This document shows positions 35,563 through 43,540 of a stretch of 60,060 bases of DNA, in pieces (position 1 is the first letter of the stretch; each line of letters opens with the position of its first letter). A program made the position numbers and the translations under genes. Source of the DNA: JAJYTL01 sp046705265. GTDB taxonomy: Bacteria; Pseudomonadota; Alphaproteobacteria; Ferrovibrionales; Ferrovibrionaceae. Under the pieces are notes generated by a model. The model made no database searches, was not told the origin of the DNA, and worked only from the letters and a program-made list of their open reading frames with translations. Location of the stretch: NCBI GenBank assembly GCA_046705265.1, contig JBJKQL010000128.1, forward strand, positions 1 to 60,060, written 5' to 3'.

Positions 35563-36614
35563 TAGCCGCCCACCCCGACCACCTCCCGTGCGGCGAGGGC
35601 GGCGATCGCCTGCTCTACCAGTTCGGCGATAATCCCGGCTGTCGGCTGTTCGCCCGTCACCATGCCGACGCTCTGCCCGGCCATAAGCGAGCCGGTTTCG
35701 ACGTCGCCGTCGATCACGGCCCGCCTGAGCGCGCCGGCCCAGAAGCGCTCGATCTCAAGCTGTGCATCCTTTTGCGTGAGTTCTCCCTTGCGGAATCGGC
35801 CGATGACCTCTTGTTGCATCTCGATAAAGCGCTGGGTGCCCTTGTTCGCGAGCGCCCGCACCGGAATGACCGGAAAGGCGGGGTCAACCTGCACGCTTGC
35901 CTGCGCATCGCGCGCGGCGGCGCGGATAAACATCTTCTTGAAATTCGCATGTGCGATTGATTCTGTAGCGCAGACGAAACGGGTGCCGAGCTGTACGCCG
36001 CTCGCACCAAGGCTCAAATAGCACGTAATCATCTCGCCGCGGCCGATGCCGCCAGCGACGAAGATCGGTACATCTCTGAGATGGGGCAGTATCTCCTGCG
36101 CGAGAACCGCGGTGGCGACCGGCCCGATATGGCCGCCGGCTTCCATGCCCTCGATGACCAGGGCGTCGGCGCCGGCCCGGACCAGTTTGCGCCCGAGCGC
36201 CAAGGCCGGAGTGAAACAGATCACCTTGGCGCCGCCTGCCTTCGCGCGGGCGATGGCTTCGCCCGGCGGCACGCCGCCGGCCAGCACGATATGGCCGACA
36301 TTGAACGCGAGGCAGACGTCGATCAGCTCGAGAAGATCGGGATGCATGGTGATGAGGTTGACGCCGAAAGGCTGTTCCGTCAGTGCCATCGTGCCTTGGA
36401 TCTCATCCGCGAGGGTCTTCGGCTCCATGGCGCCGGCGGCGATGACGCCAAATCCCCCGCCGTTCGAGATCGCGGCGACGAGACGACGCTCCGAGACCCA
36501 AGTCATGGCGCCACCCATGATGGCGTAGCGGACGCCGAGAAAAGCGCAACCGCGCCGCCACAGGGCGTCGAGACGCCGGCGTGCGTCGTCGCGCCCGATC
36601 ACGTCAGGCCGCAT
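35562..36614 (-). CDS. Nitronate monooxygenase / FabK-like FMN protein
   Basis: This is an FMN-dependent TIM-barrel protein of the 2-nitropropane dioxygenase family. Starting at the ATG at 36614 (MRPDVIGRDDARRR) it has 350 residues and overlaps lysC by 11 bases; a GTG at 36641 is also open. Motifs include RYAIMGGAMTWVSERRLVAA, SNGGGFGVIAAGAM, NLITMHP, IEGMEAGGHIGP (the active-site His region) and VAGGIGRGEMI with GASGVQLGTRFV for phosphate binding. Family members oxidise nitronates or reduce enoyl-ACP; the substrate here is not clear. It lies between lysC and ptsP with both junctions overlapping. Confidence 0.85.
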   Translation of the reverse strand: MRPDVIGRDDARRRLDALWRRGCAFLGVRYAIMGGAMTWVSERRLVAAISNGGGFGVIAAGAMEPKTLADEIQGTMALTEQPFGVNLITMHPDLLELIDVCLAFNVGHIVLAGGVPPGEAIARAKAGGAKVICFTPALALGRKLVRAGADALVIEGMEAGGHIGPVATAVLAQEILPHLRDVPIFVAGGIGRGEMITCYLSLGASGVQLGTRFVCATESIAHANFKKMFIRAAARDAQASVQVDPAFPVIPVRALANKGTQRFIEMQQEVIGRFRKGELTQKDAQLEIERFWAGALRRAVIDGDVETGSLMAGQSVGMVTGEQPTAGIIAELVEQAIAALAAREVVGVGG

Positions 36615-37824
36615 CCAGCCCAAACGCGCTGTGCAAGGCACGGACCGCGAGTTCGGTATAGTCGGCGCCGATCAGCACGCTGACTTTGATTTCAGACGTT
36701 GATATCGCCTGGATGTTAATGTTCTTAGCGGCCAGCGCCTGAAACATGGTTTGGGCGACGCCGGCGTGGCTGCGCATGCCGACGCCCACTGCAGAGACCT
36801 TGACCACATTGGGGTCGGGCGAAAGCCGATTAAATCCGATGGCGCCTTTCTCGCCTTCGAGAACCTTGAGCGCCCGCTCGAGATCGGTTCGCCCGACGGT
36901 GAAGGTAATGTCGGTCGTCGAACCGTCCGGCGCGGCCGACTGCACGATCATGTCGACGTTGATATTGGCATCCGCGAGCGAGCCGAAAACCGCCGCGGCG
37001 ACGCCCGGCCGGTCGGAAACCGAAAGCAGCGTAATCTTCGCTTCGTCCGGCGCGTAGGTGATCCCGCTCACAACCCGTTTTTCCATGATCTCGTCCTCAT
37101 CGACTACGAGGGTCCCAGGCGCATCGCTAAGGCTCGACAAGACCTGCAAGCGAACCCCGTGGTTCATCGCCATTTCTACCGACCGCGTTTGCAGCACCCG
37201 AGCGCCGAGAGAAGCGAGTTCCAGCATTTCTTCGTAGGTAATCTTAGCAAGCTTGCGCGCACGCGTCACGATGCGGGGGTCGGCGGTAAAGACCCCCTCG
37301 ACATCGGTATAGATATCGCAGCGATCGGCGCGGAGCGCGGCCGCCAGGGCCACCGCCGAAGTATCCGATCCGCCGCGGCCCAAGGTCGTCACCCGACCGT
37401 CGGGACCGAGGCCCTGGAAGCCCGCGACCACCGCGACCTGGCCGTCGGCGAAGTGGCGCTCAATCTCGGCGGTTTCGATCGACTCGACGCGGGCTGAACC
37501 ATGCACGTCGTTAGTGTGGAGCGGAATTTGCCAGCCCAGCCAGGAGCGGGCCGAAACGCCGAGCTGTTGCAGCGCCAGCGCCATCAGACCCGTCGTCACC
37601 TGCTCGCCGCTCGCTACAACGGTGTCATATTCCCGGGCGTCGTGGAGTGGCGCCATCTCGCGGCAAAAGGCCACCAAGCGGTTGGTCTCGCCGGCCATTG
37701 CCGAGACCACCACCGCAACCTCGTTGCCAGCCTCGACTTCATGCTTGACGCGCACCGCCGCATTGCGGATGCGTTCGGTTCCGGCCACGGAGGTGCCGCC
37801 GAATTTCATTACCAAGCGGGCCAT
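36604..37824 (-). CDS. lysC: Aspartate kinase
   Basis: It phosphorylates aspartate, the first step toward lysine, threonine, methionine and diaminopimelate. The ATG at 37824 (MARLVMKFGGTSVAGTERI) gives 406 residues. The kinase domain holds KFGGTSV, VVVSAMAGETNRL, TLGRGGSDTSAVALAAAL and YTDVEGVFTADPRIV. Two C-terminal ACT repeats (about 265-400: LLSVSDRPGVAAAVFGSLAD; VSAVGVGMRSHAGVAQTMFQ) bind feedback inhibitors. It is divergent from ubiG with a 113-base gap. Confidence 0.96.
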   Translation of the reverse strand: MARLVMKFGGTSVAGTERIRNAAVRVKHEVEAGNEVAVVVSAMAGETNRLVAFCREMAPLHDAREYDTVVASGEQVTTGLMALALQQLGVSARSWLGWQIPLHTNDVHGSARVESIETAEIERHFADGQVAVVAGFQGLGPDGRVTTLGRGGSDTSAVALAAALRADRCDIYTDVEGVFTADPRIVTRARKLAKITYEEMLELASLGARVLQTRSVEMAMNHGVRLQVLSSLSDAPGTLVVDEDEIMEKRVVSGITYAPDEAKITLLSVSDRPGVAAAVFGSLADANINVDMIVQSAAPDGSTTDITFTVGRTDLERALKVLEGEKGAIGFNRLSPDPNVVKVSAVGVGMRSHAGVAQTMFQALAAKNINIQAISTSEIKVSVLIGADYTELAVRALHSAFGLDAA

Positions 37825-37937
37825 GATGCGATATCCGGAGTTTTCGCTAGAGCCTTGCGAGCCAAGGCGCGGGTATTCATACTCTGCCCGCCGGCACCAC
37901 ACAAGTATACGTGCGCGCGACGCAGGAATCCCCCGTG

Positions 37938-38741
37938 ATGGTCACAAAATTTCCCCGAAACGCGGCATCCGCCGCCCCCCCTTCCGGCAACCGGGACAGC
38001 GTCGATGCGGCGGAAATTCGCCACTTCACGGCACATGCCAGCGCGTGGTGGGACACGGAGGGCGAACACCGCTTCCTCCATCGCCTGAATCCGGTCCGAA
38101 TTGCCTTTGTCCGGGACCGTCTGTGCTGGCGTTTCGGTCGCGACGCCAAGGCGCCGGCACCCCTGAACGGCCTTCGCGTGCTGGACCTCGGCTGCGGCGG
38201 CGGCCTTCTTTCAGAGCCTCTCGCCCGGCTTGGGGCAAAGGTCGTCGGGGCTGATCCGGGGCCGGAAAACATCGCCGTTGCCCGTGCTCATGCGGCCGCA
38301 GGGGGGCTTGATATCGATTATCGTGCAGTCACTGCCGAGGATCTCGCAGGCGAGGACGAGCGTTTCGACGTCATTCTCGCCATGGAGGTGGTGGAACATG
38401 TGGCCGACCTCGGGAGCTTTATCATCGCCTGCGGCGCACTGCTCGGGCCGGCCGGCGCGCTCTTGCTCGCCACCCTTAATCGTACGGCCAAATCATTCGC
38501 GTTTGCCATCGTCGGCGCGGAGTATGTATTGCACTGGCTGCCCCCCGGCACTCATCATTGGGATAAGTTCGTCCGCCCGCACGAACTCGCGACCCATTTG
38601 CGCGCGGCCGGCTTCGGCTTGAAGGAGTTGACGGGCGTTACCTACGATCCTTTCCGCGAACGCTGGATGCTTGGACGTGATCTCGCCGTGAACTACATGG
38701 CTGTTGCGGAAAAGCTTCCTGTGCCGCCGTCGGACGGGTGA
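37938..38741 (+). CDS. ubiG: Ubiquinone biosynthesis O-methyltransferase
   Basis: UbiG carries out the two O-methylations of ubiquinone synthesis. I take the ATG at 37938 (AGGAA lies ten bases upstream), giving 267 residues; a GTG at 37911 would add nine. The family start AAEIRHFTAHASAWWDTEGE is followed by RLNPVRIAFVRDRL, the SAM loop VLDLGCGGGLLSEPLARLGA, GADPGPENIAVARAHA, VILAMEVVEHVADLGSFI and the downstream HWLPPGTHHWDKFVRPHEL. It is divergent from lysC and converges on the DUF1178 gene. Confidence 0.95.
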   Translation: MVTKFPRNAASAAPPSGNRDSVDAAEIRHFTAHASAWWDTEGEHRFLHRLNPVRIAFVRDRLCWRFGRDAKAPAPLNGLRVLDLGCGGGLLSEPLARLGAKVVGADPGPENIAVARAHAAAGGLDIDYRAVTAEDLAGEDERFDVILAMEVVEHVADLGSFIIACGALLGPAGALLLATLNRTAKSFAFAIVGAEYVLHWLPPGTHHWDKFVRPHELATHLRAAGFGLKELTGVTYDPFRERWMLGRDLAVNYMAVAEKLPVPPSDG

Positions 38742-38791
38742 AGCACGGCTGAATATGCCGTATATCGGGACTTGGTATCGCTAGAGGGGAA

Positions 38792-39235
38792 TCAGGAGTC
38801 GTGGCGCGGCGGCCACGGGATGCGGGTGAATTCCACCCCTTCCTCGCGGAGCTCTTCCGCTTCCTCGGCTGTCGCGTCGCCATAAATGTCGCGCCGCTCG
38901 GTTTCGCCATAGTGGATCTTCCGCGCCTCTTCGGCGAACTGATCCCCGACATAGTCGCAGGTTGCCTCCACTTGCTGGCGCAACACCTTGAGCAGCTCAA
39001 TGACATCGGCGATTTCGGCCTTGGCCGTTTCCTTCGGCACCCCTGTGGGCTCGGCGGCCGGGCTCTCGCGCCGGGTCGCGATGTTCGGAGCCATCGGCGC
39101 CTTGGCGATCTTGCGGCTGCCGCAGACCGGGCAGGTAACGCGTCCCCCCTTGGCTTGAGCGTCATACGCCTTGCTGTCGCGAAACCAAGCCTCAAATCCG
39201 TGCTGGTTCCGACACAGAAGTTGATAAAGAATCAT
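38792..39235 (-). CDS. DUF1178 family protein
   Basis: This is a conserved alphaproteobacterial protein of unknown function. The ATG at 39235 (MILYQLLCRNQHGFEAWFRD) fits the family start, giving 147 residues. It has C8 near the N-terminus and a CPVCGS pair (about 35-40), suggesting a zinc ribbon. The acidic C-terminal half (EEAEELREEGVEFTRIPWPP) is helical to the last motif. It lies between ubiG and a methyltransferase, converging on ubiG. Confidence 0.8.
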   Translation of the reverse strand: MILYQLLCRNQHGFEAWFRDSKAYDAQAKGGRVTCPVCGSRKIAKAPMAPNIATRRESPAAEPTGVPKETAKAEIADVIELLKVLRQQVEATCDYVGDQFAEEARKIHYGETERRDIYGDATAEEAEELREEGVEFTRIPWPPRHDS

Positions 39236-39329
39236 CACCCGAGTCCCGTTAAATACTCGATCGATAAATGACAGAAATATCACCGCCCGGCAAGTGTGGA
39301 TCACGAAAATGAAAAAAGTCTAAGTCTGG

Positions 39330-39875
39330 ATGGATGCCCAAAACAATGGTGAACCGGTCATGATAAACGTAGCTTCGACATGGGTTTTGCGTTGGGCAGG
39401 AGAGATTCCAGCGCACGGTCCAGTATTGGACGTGGCCGCCGGGCAAGGCCGCCACAGTGTTGTTTTTCTCGATCGTGGCCATCCGGTCACAGCTGTCGAC
39501 AGGGATGTTGCGCCCTTGCAGCCGGTTCAAAGTCGTTCCGGGCTTCGCGTCATCGCCGCCGATCTTGAAGCCGATCCCTGGCCGTTTCCAGGCGAGCGCT
39601 TCTCTGCCGTCGTGGTGACGAATTATCTCTGGCGGCCGCTCTTGCCCGTTCTGGTCGAAAGTCTGAGCCCGGGCGGGGCACTGATTTACGAAACCTTCGC
39701 CCGCGGCAATGAGCGCTTCGGACGTCCGAGCAATCCGGAGTATTTGCTGCAGCCGGGCGAGCTTCTCGAAACCGTGCGCGGCAGGCTTCTCGTCCGGGCC
39801 TACGAGCACGGGCAGGAAAGCGAGCCGCGCCCCGCCGTGCGACAAAAAATCTTCGCGCTGAACCCCGCCGCGTAA
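39330..39875 (+). CDS. Small class I SAM-dependent methyltransferase
   Basis: The 181 residues hold a Rossmann-type methyltransferase: motif I VLDVAAGQGRHSVVFLDRGH (40s), the acidic end of strand 2 AVDRDVAPL, VVVTNYLWRPLLP (motif IV region) and SPGGALIYETFARGNERFG. This resembles the short TehB-like methyltransferases seen at this locus in other alphaproteobacteria. The substrate is unknown. Start at 39330 or at an ATG at 39360; no clear ribosome site at either. It converges with the nitrilase-family gene, with a long inverted repeat between them. Confidence 0.75.
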   Translation: MDAQNNGEPVMINVASTWVLRWAGEIPAHGPVLDVAAGQGRHSVVFLDRGHPVTAVDRDVAPLQPVQSRSGLRVIAADLEADPWPFPGERFSAVVVTNYLWRPLLPVLVESLSPGGALIYETFARGNERFGRPSNPEYLLQPGELLETVRGRLLVRAYEHGQESEPRPAVRQKIFALNPAA

Positions 39876-39880
39876 TGTCC

Positions 39881-39934
39881 CGATTCCGGAATTCGCCGCA
39901 TATCGGTATTGGCCCGTGGCGAATTTCGGAATCG
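39881..39934. repeat. 17-bp inverted repeat between convergent genes
   Basis: CGATTCCGGAATTCGCC (39881-39897) and GGCGAATTTCGGAATCG (39918-39934) pair at 16 of 17 positions, with a 20-base loop. It begins six bases after the methyltransferase stop. No T-run flanks it on either strand. It may slow transcription from both sides, or be a palindromic repeat element. Confidence 0.6.
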
Positions 39935-39958
39935 AAAGGACGCTGGCAGGCTATTGAT

Positions 39959-39992
39959 AAGCAGCGATCCTATATAAGCAGCGATCCTATAT
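39959..39992. repeat. Perfect tandem duplication, 17 bp twice
   Basis: AAGCAGCGATCCTATAT occurs at 39959-39975 and again at 39976-39992 with no mismatch. It is directly followed by a nine-base duplication at 39996-40013. All lie in the gap between the methyltransferase and the nitrilase-family gene. Confidence 0.8.
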
Positions 39993-39995
39993 CGT

Positions 39996-40013
39996 CTATT
40001 CCGCCTATTCCGC
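39996..40013. repeat. Perfect tandem duplication, 9 bp twice
   Basis: CTATTCCGC is present at 39996-40004 and 40005-40013. The second copy contains the stop codon and last codons of the minus-strand nitrilase-family gene, so the duplication arose at the 3' end of that gene. Confidence 0.75.
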
Positions 40014-40856
40014 CGCTTTGTCGGCCGGTTGCTCGAGGGTGAAGGGCCGGTCATGGCAGAGCGAGGGGATGCGGCGCCTTGCTTCCGCGACCCTGGCCGT
40101 ATCGATCTCGGCGATGATGAACCCGGGCTCCTCGCCGCCATCGGCCAGCACTTCGCCCCAAGGGTCGACGATCAGCGAATGGCCATAGGTCTTGCGTTCG
40201 CCAGGGTGAACGCCGCATTGCGCGGGCGCGAAGACAAAGCAGCCGGTCTCGATCGCGCGCGCCCGCATTAGTACATGCCAATGGGCGGCGCCGGTTGGTC
40301 GCGTGAAGGCCGAAGGAATGCTGAGGAACTGGGCCCCGCCCTTGGCGAGGGCGCGATAAAGCTGAGGAAAGCGCAGGTCGTAACACACTGTCATGCCAAG
40401 CATGCCCCAGGGCAGCGGGATGAGGCGTGCTTCCGAGCCCGGCCGGTAGCGGTGCGATTCCTCATAGCGTTCGCCGGTGCCGAGGTCGACATCGAACATA
40501 TGGATCTTGTCGTAGCGCGCGGCGATGGCGCCTCGTGGCGTAATCAACAACGACCGATTGGCGATGCGGCGCTCGTCGGGCAGGTGGACCCCGATCGAGC
40601 CGAGCAAAATCCAAAGACCGGTTTCCTCAGCGAGCGCACGATAGGCTCTCAGGACTGGATGTTCGTCCTCCGGCGCCGCCGCGGCGACGGTGGTTTCGCC
40701 GCGGGCGGCCATGATGGCGGTGTTTTCCGGAGTCGCGACCATCTCGGCGCCGGCGGCTTTGGCGGCGCGAATGAGCCGTGTGGTATGGGTGATATTGCCG
40801 GCGATGTCATCATCGGCGGTGATCTGGATACAGGCGAGGTTGAAAGCCATCGTCAC
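40005..40856 (-). CDS. Carbon-nitrogen hydrolase (Nit2/omega-amidase-like)
   Basis: Nitrilase-superfamily enzymes hydrolyse amide bonds with a Glu-Lys-Cys triad. The 283 residues show E44 (ATPENTAIM), K117 (RYDKIHMFDVD) and C158 (MTVCYDLRFPQLY). The Nit1/Nit2-like layout suggests omega-amidase or deaminated-glutathione amidase, two repair activities that sequence does not separate. The GTG at 40856 has AGGAGG seven bases upstream, so I prefer it over the ATG six bases later. It follows grxC by 12 bases, and its ribosome site overlaps the grxC stop. Confidence 0.88.
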   Translation of the reverse strand: MTMAFNLACIQITADDDIAGNITHTTRLIRAAKAAGAEMVATPENTAIMAARGETTVAAAAPEDEHPVLRAYRALAEETGLWILLGSIGVHLPDERRIANRSLLITPRGAIAARYDKIHMFDVDLGTGERYEESHRYRPGSEARLIPLPWGMLGMTVCYDLRFPQLYRALAKGGAQFLSIPSAFTRPTGAAHWHVLMRARAIETGCFVFAPAQCGVHPGERKTYGHSLIVDPWGEVLADGGEEPGFIIAEIDTARVAEARRRIPSLCHDRPFTLEQPADKAAE

Positions 40857-40868
40857 TGCCGTAGCCTC

Positions 40869-41138
40869 CTACTCGGCGGCCTTTGCGTCGAGAAGCGGGT
40901 CGAGTTCTCCTGCCCGCTCCAGCGCATAAAGATCGTCCGAACCGCCGATCGGCCGACCGTCGATGAATATCTGCGGCACCGTGGTGCGCCCTTCCGCGCG
41001 GCGCGCCATCTCCTCGCGCAAGTGTGGATCGAAGTCGACGCCGATCTCTTCGAAAGCTACGTTCTTCTTTTCAAACAGCGCCTTGGCCCTCGCGCAATAG
41101 GGACAGAACATGGTGGTATAGATCACGACTTCGGCCAT
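40869..41138 (-). CDS. grxC: Glutaredoxin 3
   Basis: This small thiol oxidoreductase uses glutathione to reduce disulfides. Starting at the ATG at 41138 it has 89 residues. The redox site is C12-P-Y-C15 (TTMFCPYCARAK), followed by TVPQIFIDGRPIGGSDDLYAL, which contains the cis-proline and the glutathione-binding residues. It is probably co-transcribed with the nitrilase-family gene; the comF pseudogene lies upstream. Confidence 0.95.
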   Translation of the reverse strand: MAEVVIYTTMFCPYCARAKALFEKKNVAFEEIGVDFDPHLREEMARRAEGRTTVPQIFIDGRPIGGSDDLYALERAGELDPLLDAKAAE

Positions 41139-41231
41139 CGCGCTTTTTCCAGACACAAAAGAGAGCCCGTACGGGCCGCGAAATAACGGGTACAAATCAA
41201 CGCGCCGGGGCCTTGCCGCCGCGCTTCTGTA

Positions 41232-42086
41232 CTATATGGGGTAGCGCTCAGGCCGGACAATCCGGGCGAGGACCGGGACCAGGATGGCTTTTGCTCCGGC
41301 TGTGCGCAAGGCTTGGGCGCAAGAATCTGCCGTTGCGCCCGTGGTGAGAACATCGTCGATCAAAAGGATTCGCTTGCCGGCCACCGCGCCGGCTCGCATC
41401 GGCGGCGCACGGCCATGACGGCCTTAGCATTGGCGCGGCGTTCTGCCCCGTTGAGTCCGCCCTGGCTTGGTGTTCGCCGGGTGCGGACCAAAAGATCGGC
41501 GATCAAGGGCTTTCCCGTGAGCTTCGCCAAAGCTTGCCCAATAGGGCCGCCTGGTTGTAACGGCGACGAACGAGGCATGTTCAATGCAGCGGCACCGGCG
41601 CGATCACGTCGCTTTGGCGGATGAGCTCGGAGCCGCGTCGCGCCATCCGGCTGGCGAACGCCCTAGCGCCCTCGGTCCGGTCACGGCGCTCGAAACCGAT
41701 GATCAGCCGCCTCGCGCCTTCGTCATAGCGCATCTCCGCCCGCGCCCGGTCATAGAGCGGCGGGCGGCGCAGGCAGGCGGCGCATTGCGCGGGATTCGAT
41801 ATTCGAGACATTACCTATAGAAATTCGCCATTCCTAAGGGGAGACCGCAAACCGCGCAGGCCGGCCCTTCGATGAAGTCGATGGTGCGTCAACAGCGGGC
41901 GCAAAGCGTCCCGGGCCGATCGACGAGCCGGCGACATCAGGCATTGCGGTGGCAATAGGAGATGAAGCGCCTGGCGGCCAAGCAGCGGCATGGCATGGCG
42001 TGCCACGCGGCACGAATGCTGCCGGCGACGGCCGCGGCCGGCGATTTTCGTGGCGGCAAGGACAGAAGATGATCCGTGTCTTCCAT
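41232..42086 (-). pseudogene. comF: comF pseudogene (amidophosphoribosyltransferase-like, several frameshifts and stops)
   Basis: A whole ComF gene can be read on the minus strand only by changing frame several times. Pieces in order: a start at 42086 (MEDTDHLLSLPPRKSP), then HLLLPPQCL, then GTLCARC and IDFIEGPACAVCGLP (zinc-ribbon cysteines), then NPAQCAACLRRPPLYDRARA (41581-41811 frame), RRRYNQAALL, KLTGKPLIADLLVRTRRTPS, and finally KRILLIDDVLTTGATADS, the PRPP-binding loop, ending at a TAG at 41234. I count at least four frame changes (one is a missing C near 41533) and two in-frame TGA codons where Trp is likely (after LCARC and after APVPLH). Neighbours grxC and the BioC-like gene are its usual companions. 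The gene is decayed, so DNA uptake by this route is probably lost. Confidence 0.88.
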
Positions 42087-42196
42087 TGCAACCCGCTGGT
42101 TCGCACGATCATCGCCGATTTCCGGGCCGCTGTCAGCCGGAAGCCTGTCACCGGCCTCCCTTGGCGTGGGTGGTCAAGCCGTGGCATAACGGCGCC

Positions 42197-43102
42197 ATGG
42201 CGGGCGAGATTGAGGTTTTCGATCGGCGCGCGGTGCGCCGCCACCGCGAGCGCGCGGCACCTGATTTTGCCGTCCATGATTTCCTCTTGCGTGAGGCAGC
42301 CGAGCGGCTTGGCGATCGCTTGAGCGATATTCGGCGCGGCTTTCCCTTTGCCCTCGACCTTGGCTGCCACGGCGGGCTGTTGCCGCGCGCGCTTGGGTCC
42401 CGCGGCGGGGTCGAGACCTGGGTTTCGGCCGATTTGGCCTCCGGCCTGGCGCGCCAGGCGCCGGGGTTCCGCGTCGTCGCGGATGAGGAATTCCTGCCCT
42501 TTGCGCCGGCGCGCTTCGACCTCGTCGCGAGCGTTCTCAGCCTTCATTGGGTCAACGATCTGCCAGGTGCCCTGTCGCAGATTCAAGACACCTTGAAAGC
42601 GGACGGGCTTTTTCTCGCCAGTGTCTTCGGCCCGGACACGCTTGCTGATCTGCGCCGCGCCTGGCTTGAGGCCGAGGCCGAATGCGAGGCTGGCGCGAGC
42701 CCTCGGGTCTCGCCGTTCATAACCGTCGAGGATGCCGGCCGGCTGATGCAGCGGGCGGGCTTTGCGCTGCCGGTGGTCGATCGCGACTGGATCGAGGTTT
42801 CCTATGGTGACGGCCTGAGGTTGATGCGCGATCTCCGCGGCATGGGCGAAAGCAACGCGCTCGTCAAGCGGCGGAAAGGCTTTACCCGTCGCGCAACCTT
42901 GGCGCGGGCGGTGCAACGATTCGCCGCAATCGCAAGCGGCGGCGACAGCCGCCTCCGGGTGCGTTTTGAGATCGTCACGCTTACCGGCTGGCGGCCGCAC
43001 CCGGCTCAACAAAAGCCCCTCCGTCCCGGATCGGCGGCGACGCGTCTTGCCGATGCGCTGGGCGTGACCGAGCACCGGACGGACGACAAGGCCAAGCCGT
43101 AA
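42197..43102 (+). CDS. BioC/NDUFAF5-like SAM-dependent methyltransferase
   Basis: With the ATG at 42197 (MAGEIEVFDRRAVRRHRERA) the product has 301 residues. It shows FDRRAVRRHRERAA, a SAM loop read as FALDLGCHGGLLPRALG, a methyltransferase core with LVASVLSLHWVNDLPGALSQ, and DGLFLASVFGPDTLADLR. This is the layout of the BioC and mitochondrial NDUFAF5 group, and the comF-grxC-mutT neighbourhood is typical for the alphaproteobacterial member. NDUFAF5 hydroxylates an arginine of a complex I subunit; whether this one does is unknown. It is divergent from the comF pseudogene and converges with mutT. Confidence 0.82.
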   Translation: MAGEIEVFDRRAVRRHRERAAPDFAVHDFLLREAAERLGDRLSDIRRGFPFALDLGCHGGLLPRALGSRGGVETWVSADLASGLARQAPGFRVVADEEFLPFAPARFDLVASVLSLHWVNDLPGALSQIQDTLKADGLFLASVFGPDTLADLRRAWLEAEAECEAGASPRVSPFITVEDAGRLMQRAGFALPVVDRDWIEVSYGDGLRLMRDLRGMGESNALVKRRKGFTRRATLARAVQRFAAIASGGDSRLRVRFEIVTLTGWRPHPAQQKPLRPGSAATRLADALGVTEHRTDDKAKP

Positions 43103-43108
43103 GGCCTT

Positions 43109-43140
43109 CTATATCAAAATCAAACTATATCAAAATCAAA
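43109..43140. repeat. Perfect tandem duplication, 16 bp twice
   Basis: CTATATCAAAATCAAA occurs at 43109-43124 and 43125-43140 without mismatch. It fills most of the 33-base gap between the convergent BioC-like gene and mutT, and the second copy includes the mutT stop codon (43136-43138). Confidence 0.85.
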
Positions 43141-43540
43141 GAAAATCCCGCAGCATGGCGACAAGCGGCTTGTCGGCCGGCGGCATCTCGAGAGCCATCA
43201 GCTTTTCGGGCCGCACCCATTTCAGCACTTGCCCTTCGCGTCCCCGCACGATGCCCTCCCAGCGGCGGCAAAGGTAAAGCGGCATCATCAGATGAAAGTC
43301 CTCATAGGCATGCGACGCGAAGGTGAAGGGCGCGAGGCAGCTCTCACTGACGTTGATGGCGAGCTCTTCCTTGAGCTCGCGGATCAGGGCGTCTTCCGGG
43401 GTCTCGCCCGGCTCAATCTTGCCCCCGGGAAATTCCCAAAGACCGGGCATGGACTTGCCGGCTGGCCGCTGGGCCACCAGAACGCGGCCGTCGGGATCGA
43501 TCAGGGCCACCGCCGCGACCAGAACGAGGGGCCCGGTCAC
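43136..43540 (-). CDS. mutT: 8-oxo-dGTP diphosphatase MutT-like (Nudix)
   Basis: MutT removes oxidised dGTP from the nucleotide pool. The 134 residues have VAAVALIDPDGRVLVAQRPA, PGLWEFPGGKIEPGE and the rest of the Nudix box (TPEDALIRELKEEL), then WVRPEKLMALEMPPAD at the C-terminus. The length and layout are those of MutT. It overlaps the end of argJ by four bases, so the two are probably translated together. Confidence 0.93.
   Translation of the reverse strand: MTGPLVLVAAVALIDPDGRVLVAQRPAGKSMPGLWEFPGGKIEPGETPEDALIRELKEELAINVSESCLAPFTFASHAYEDFHLMMPLYLCRRWEGIVRGREGQVLKWVRPEKLMALEMPPADKPLVAMLRDFL

Noticed and set aside
41232..42086. Reading TGA as tryptophan in comF, implying a changed genetic code
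   Set aside because: TGA ends many intact genes here (for example lpdA and lysC), Trp is coded by TGG elsewhere, and comF also carries frameshifts.
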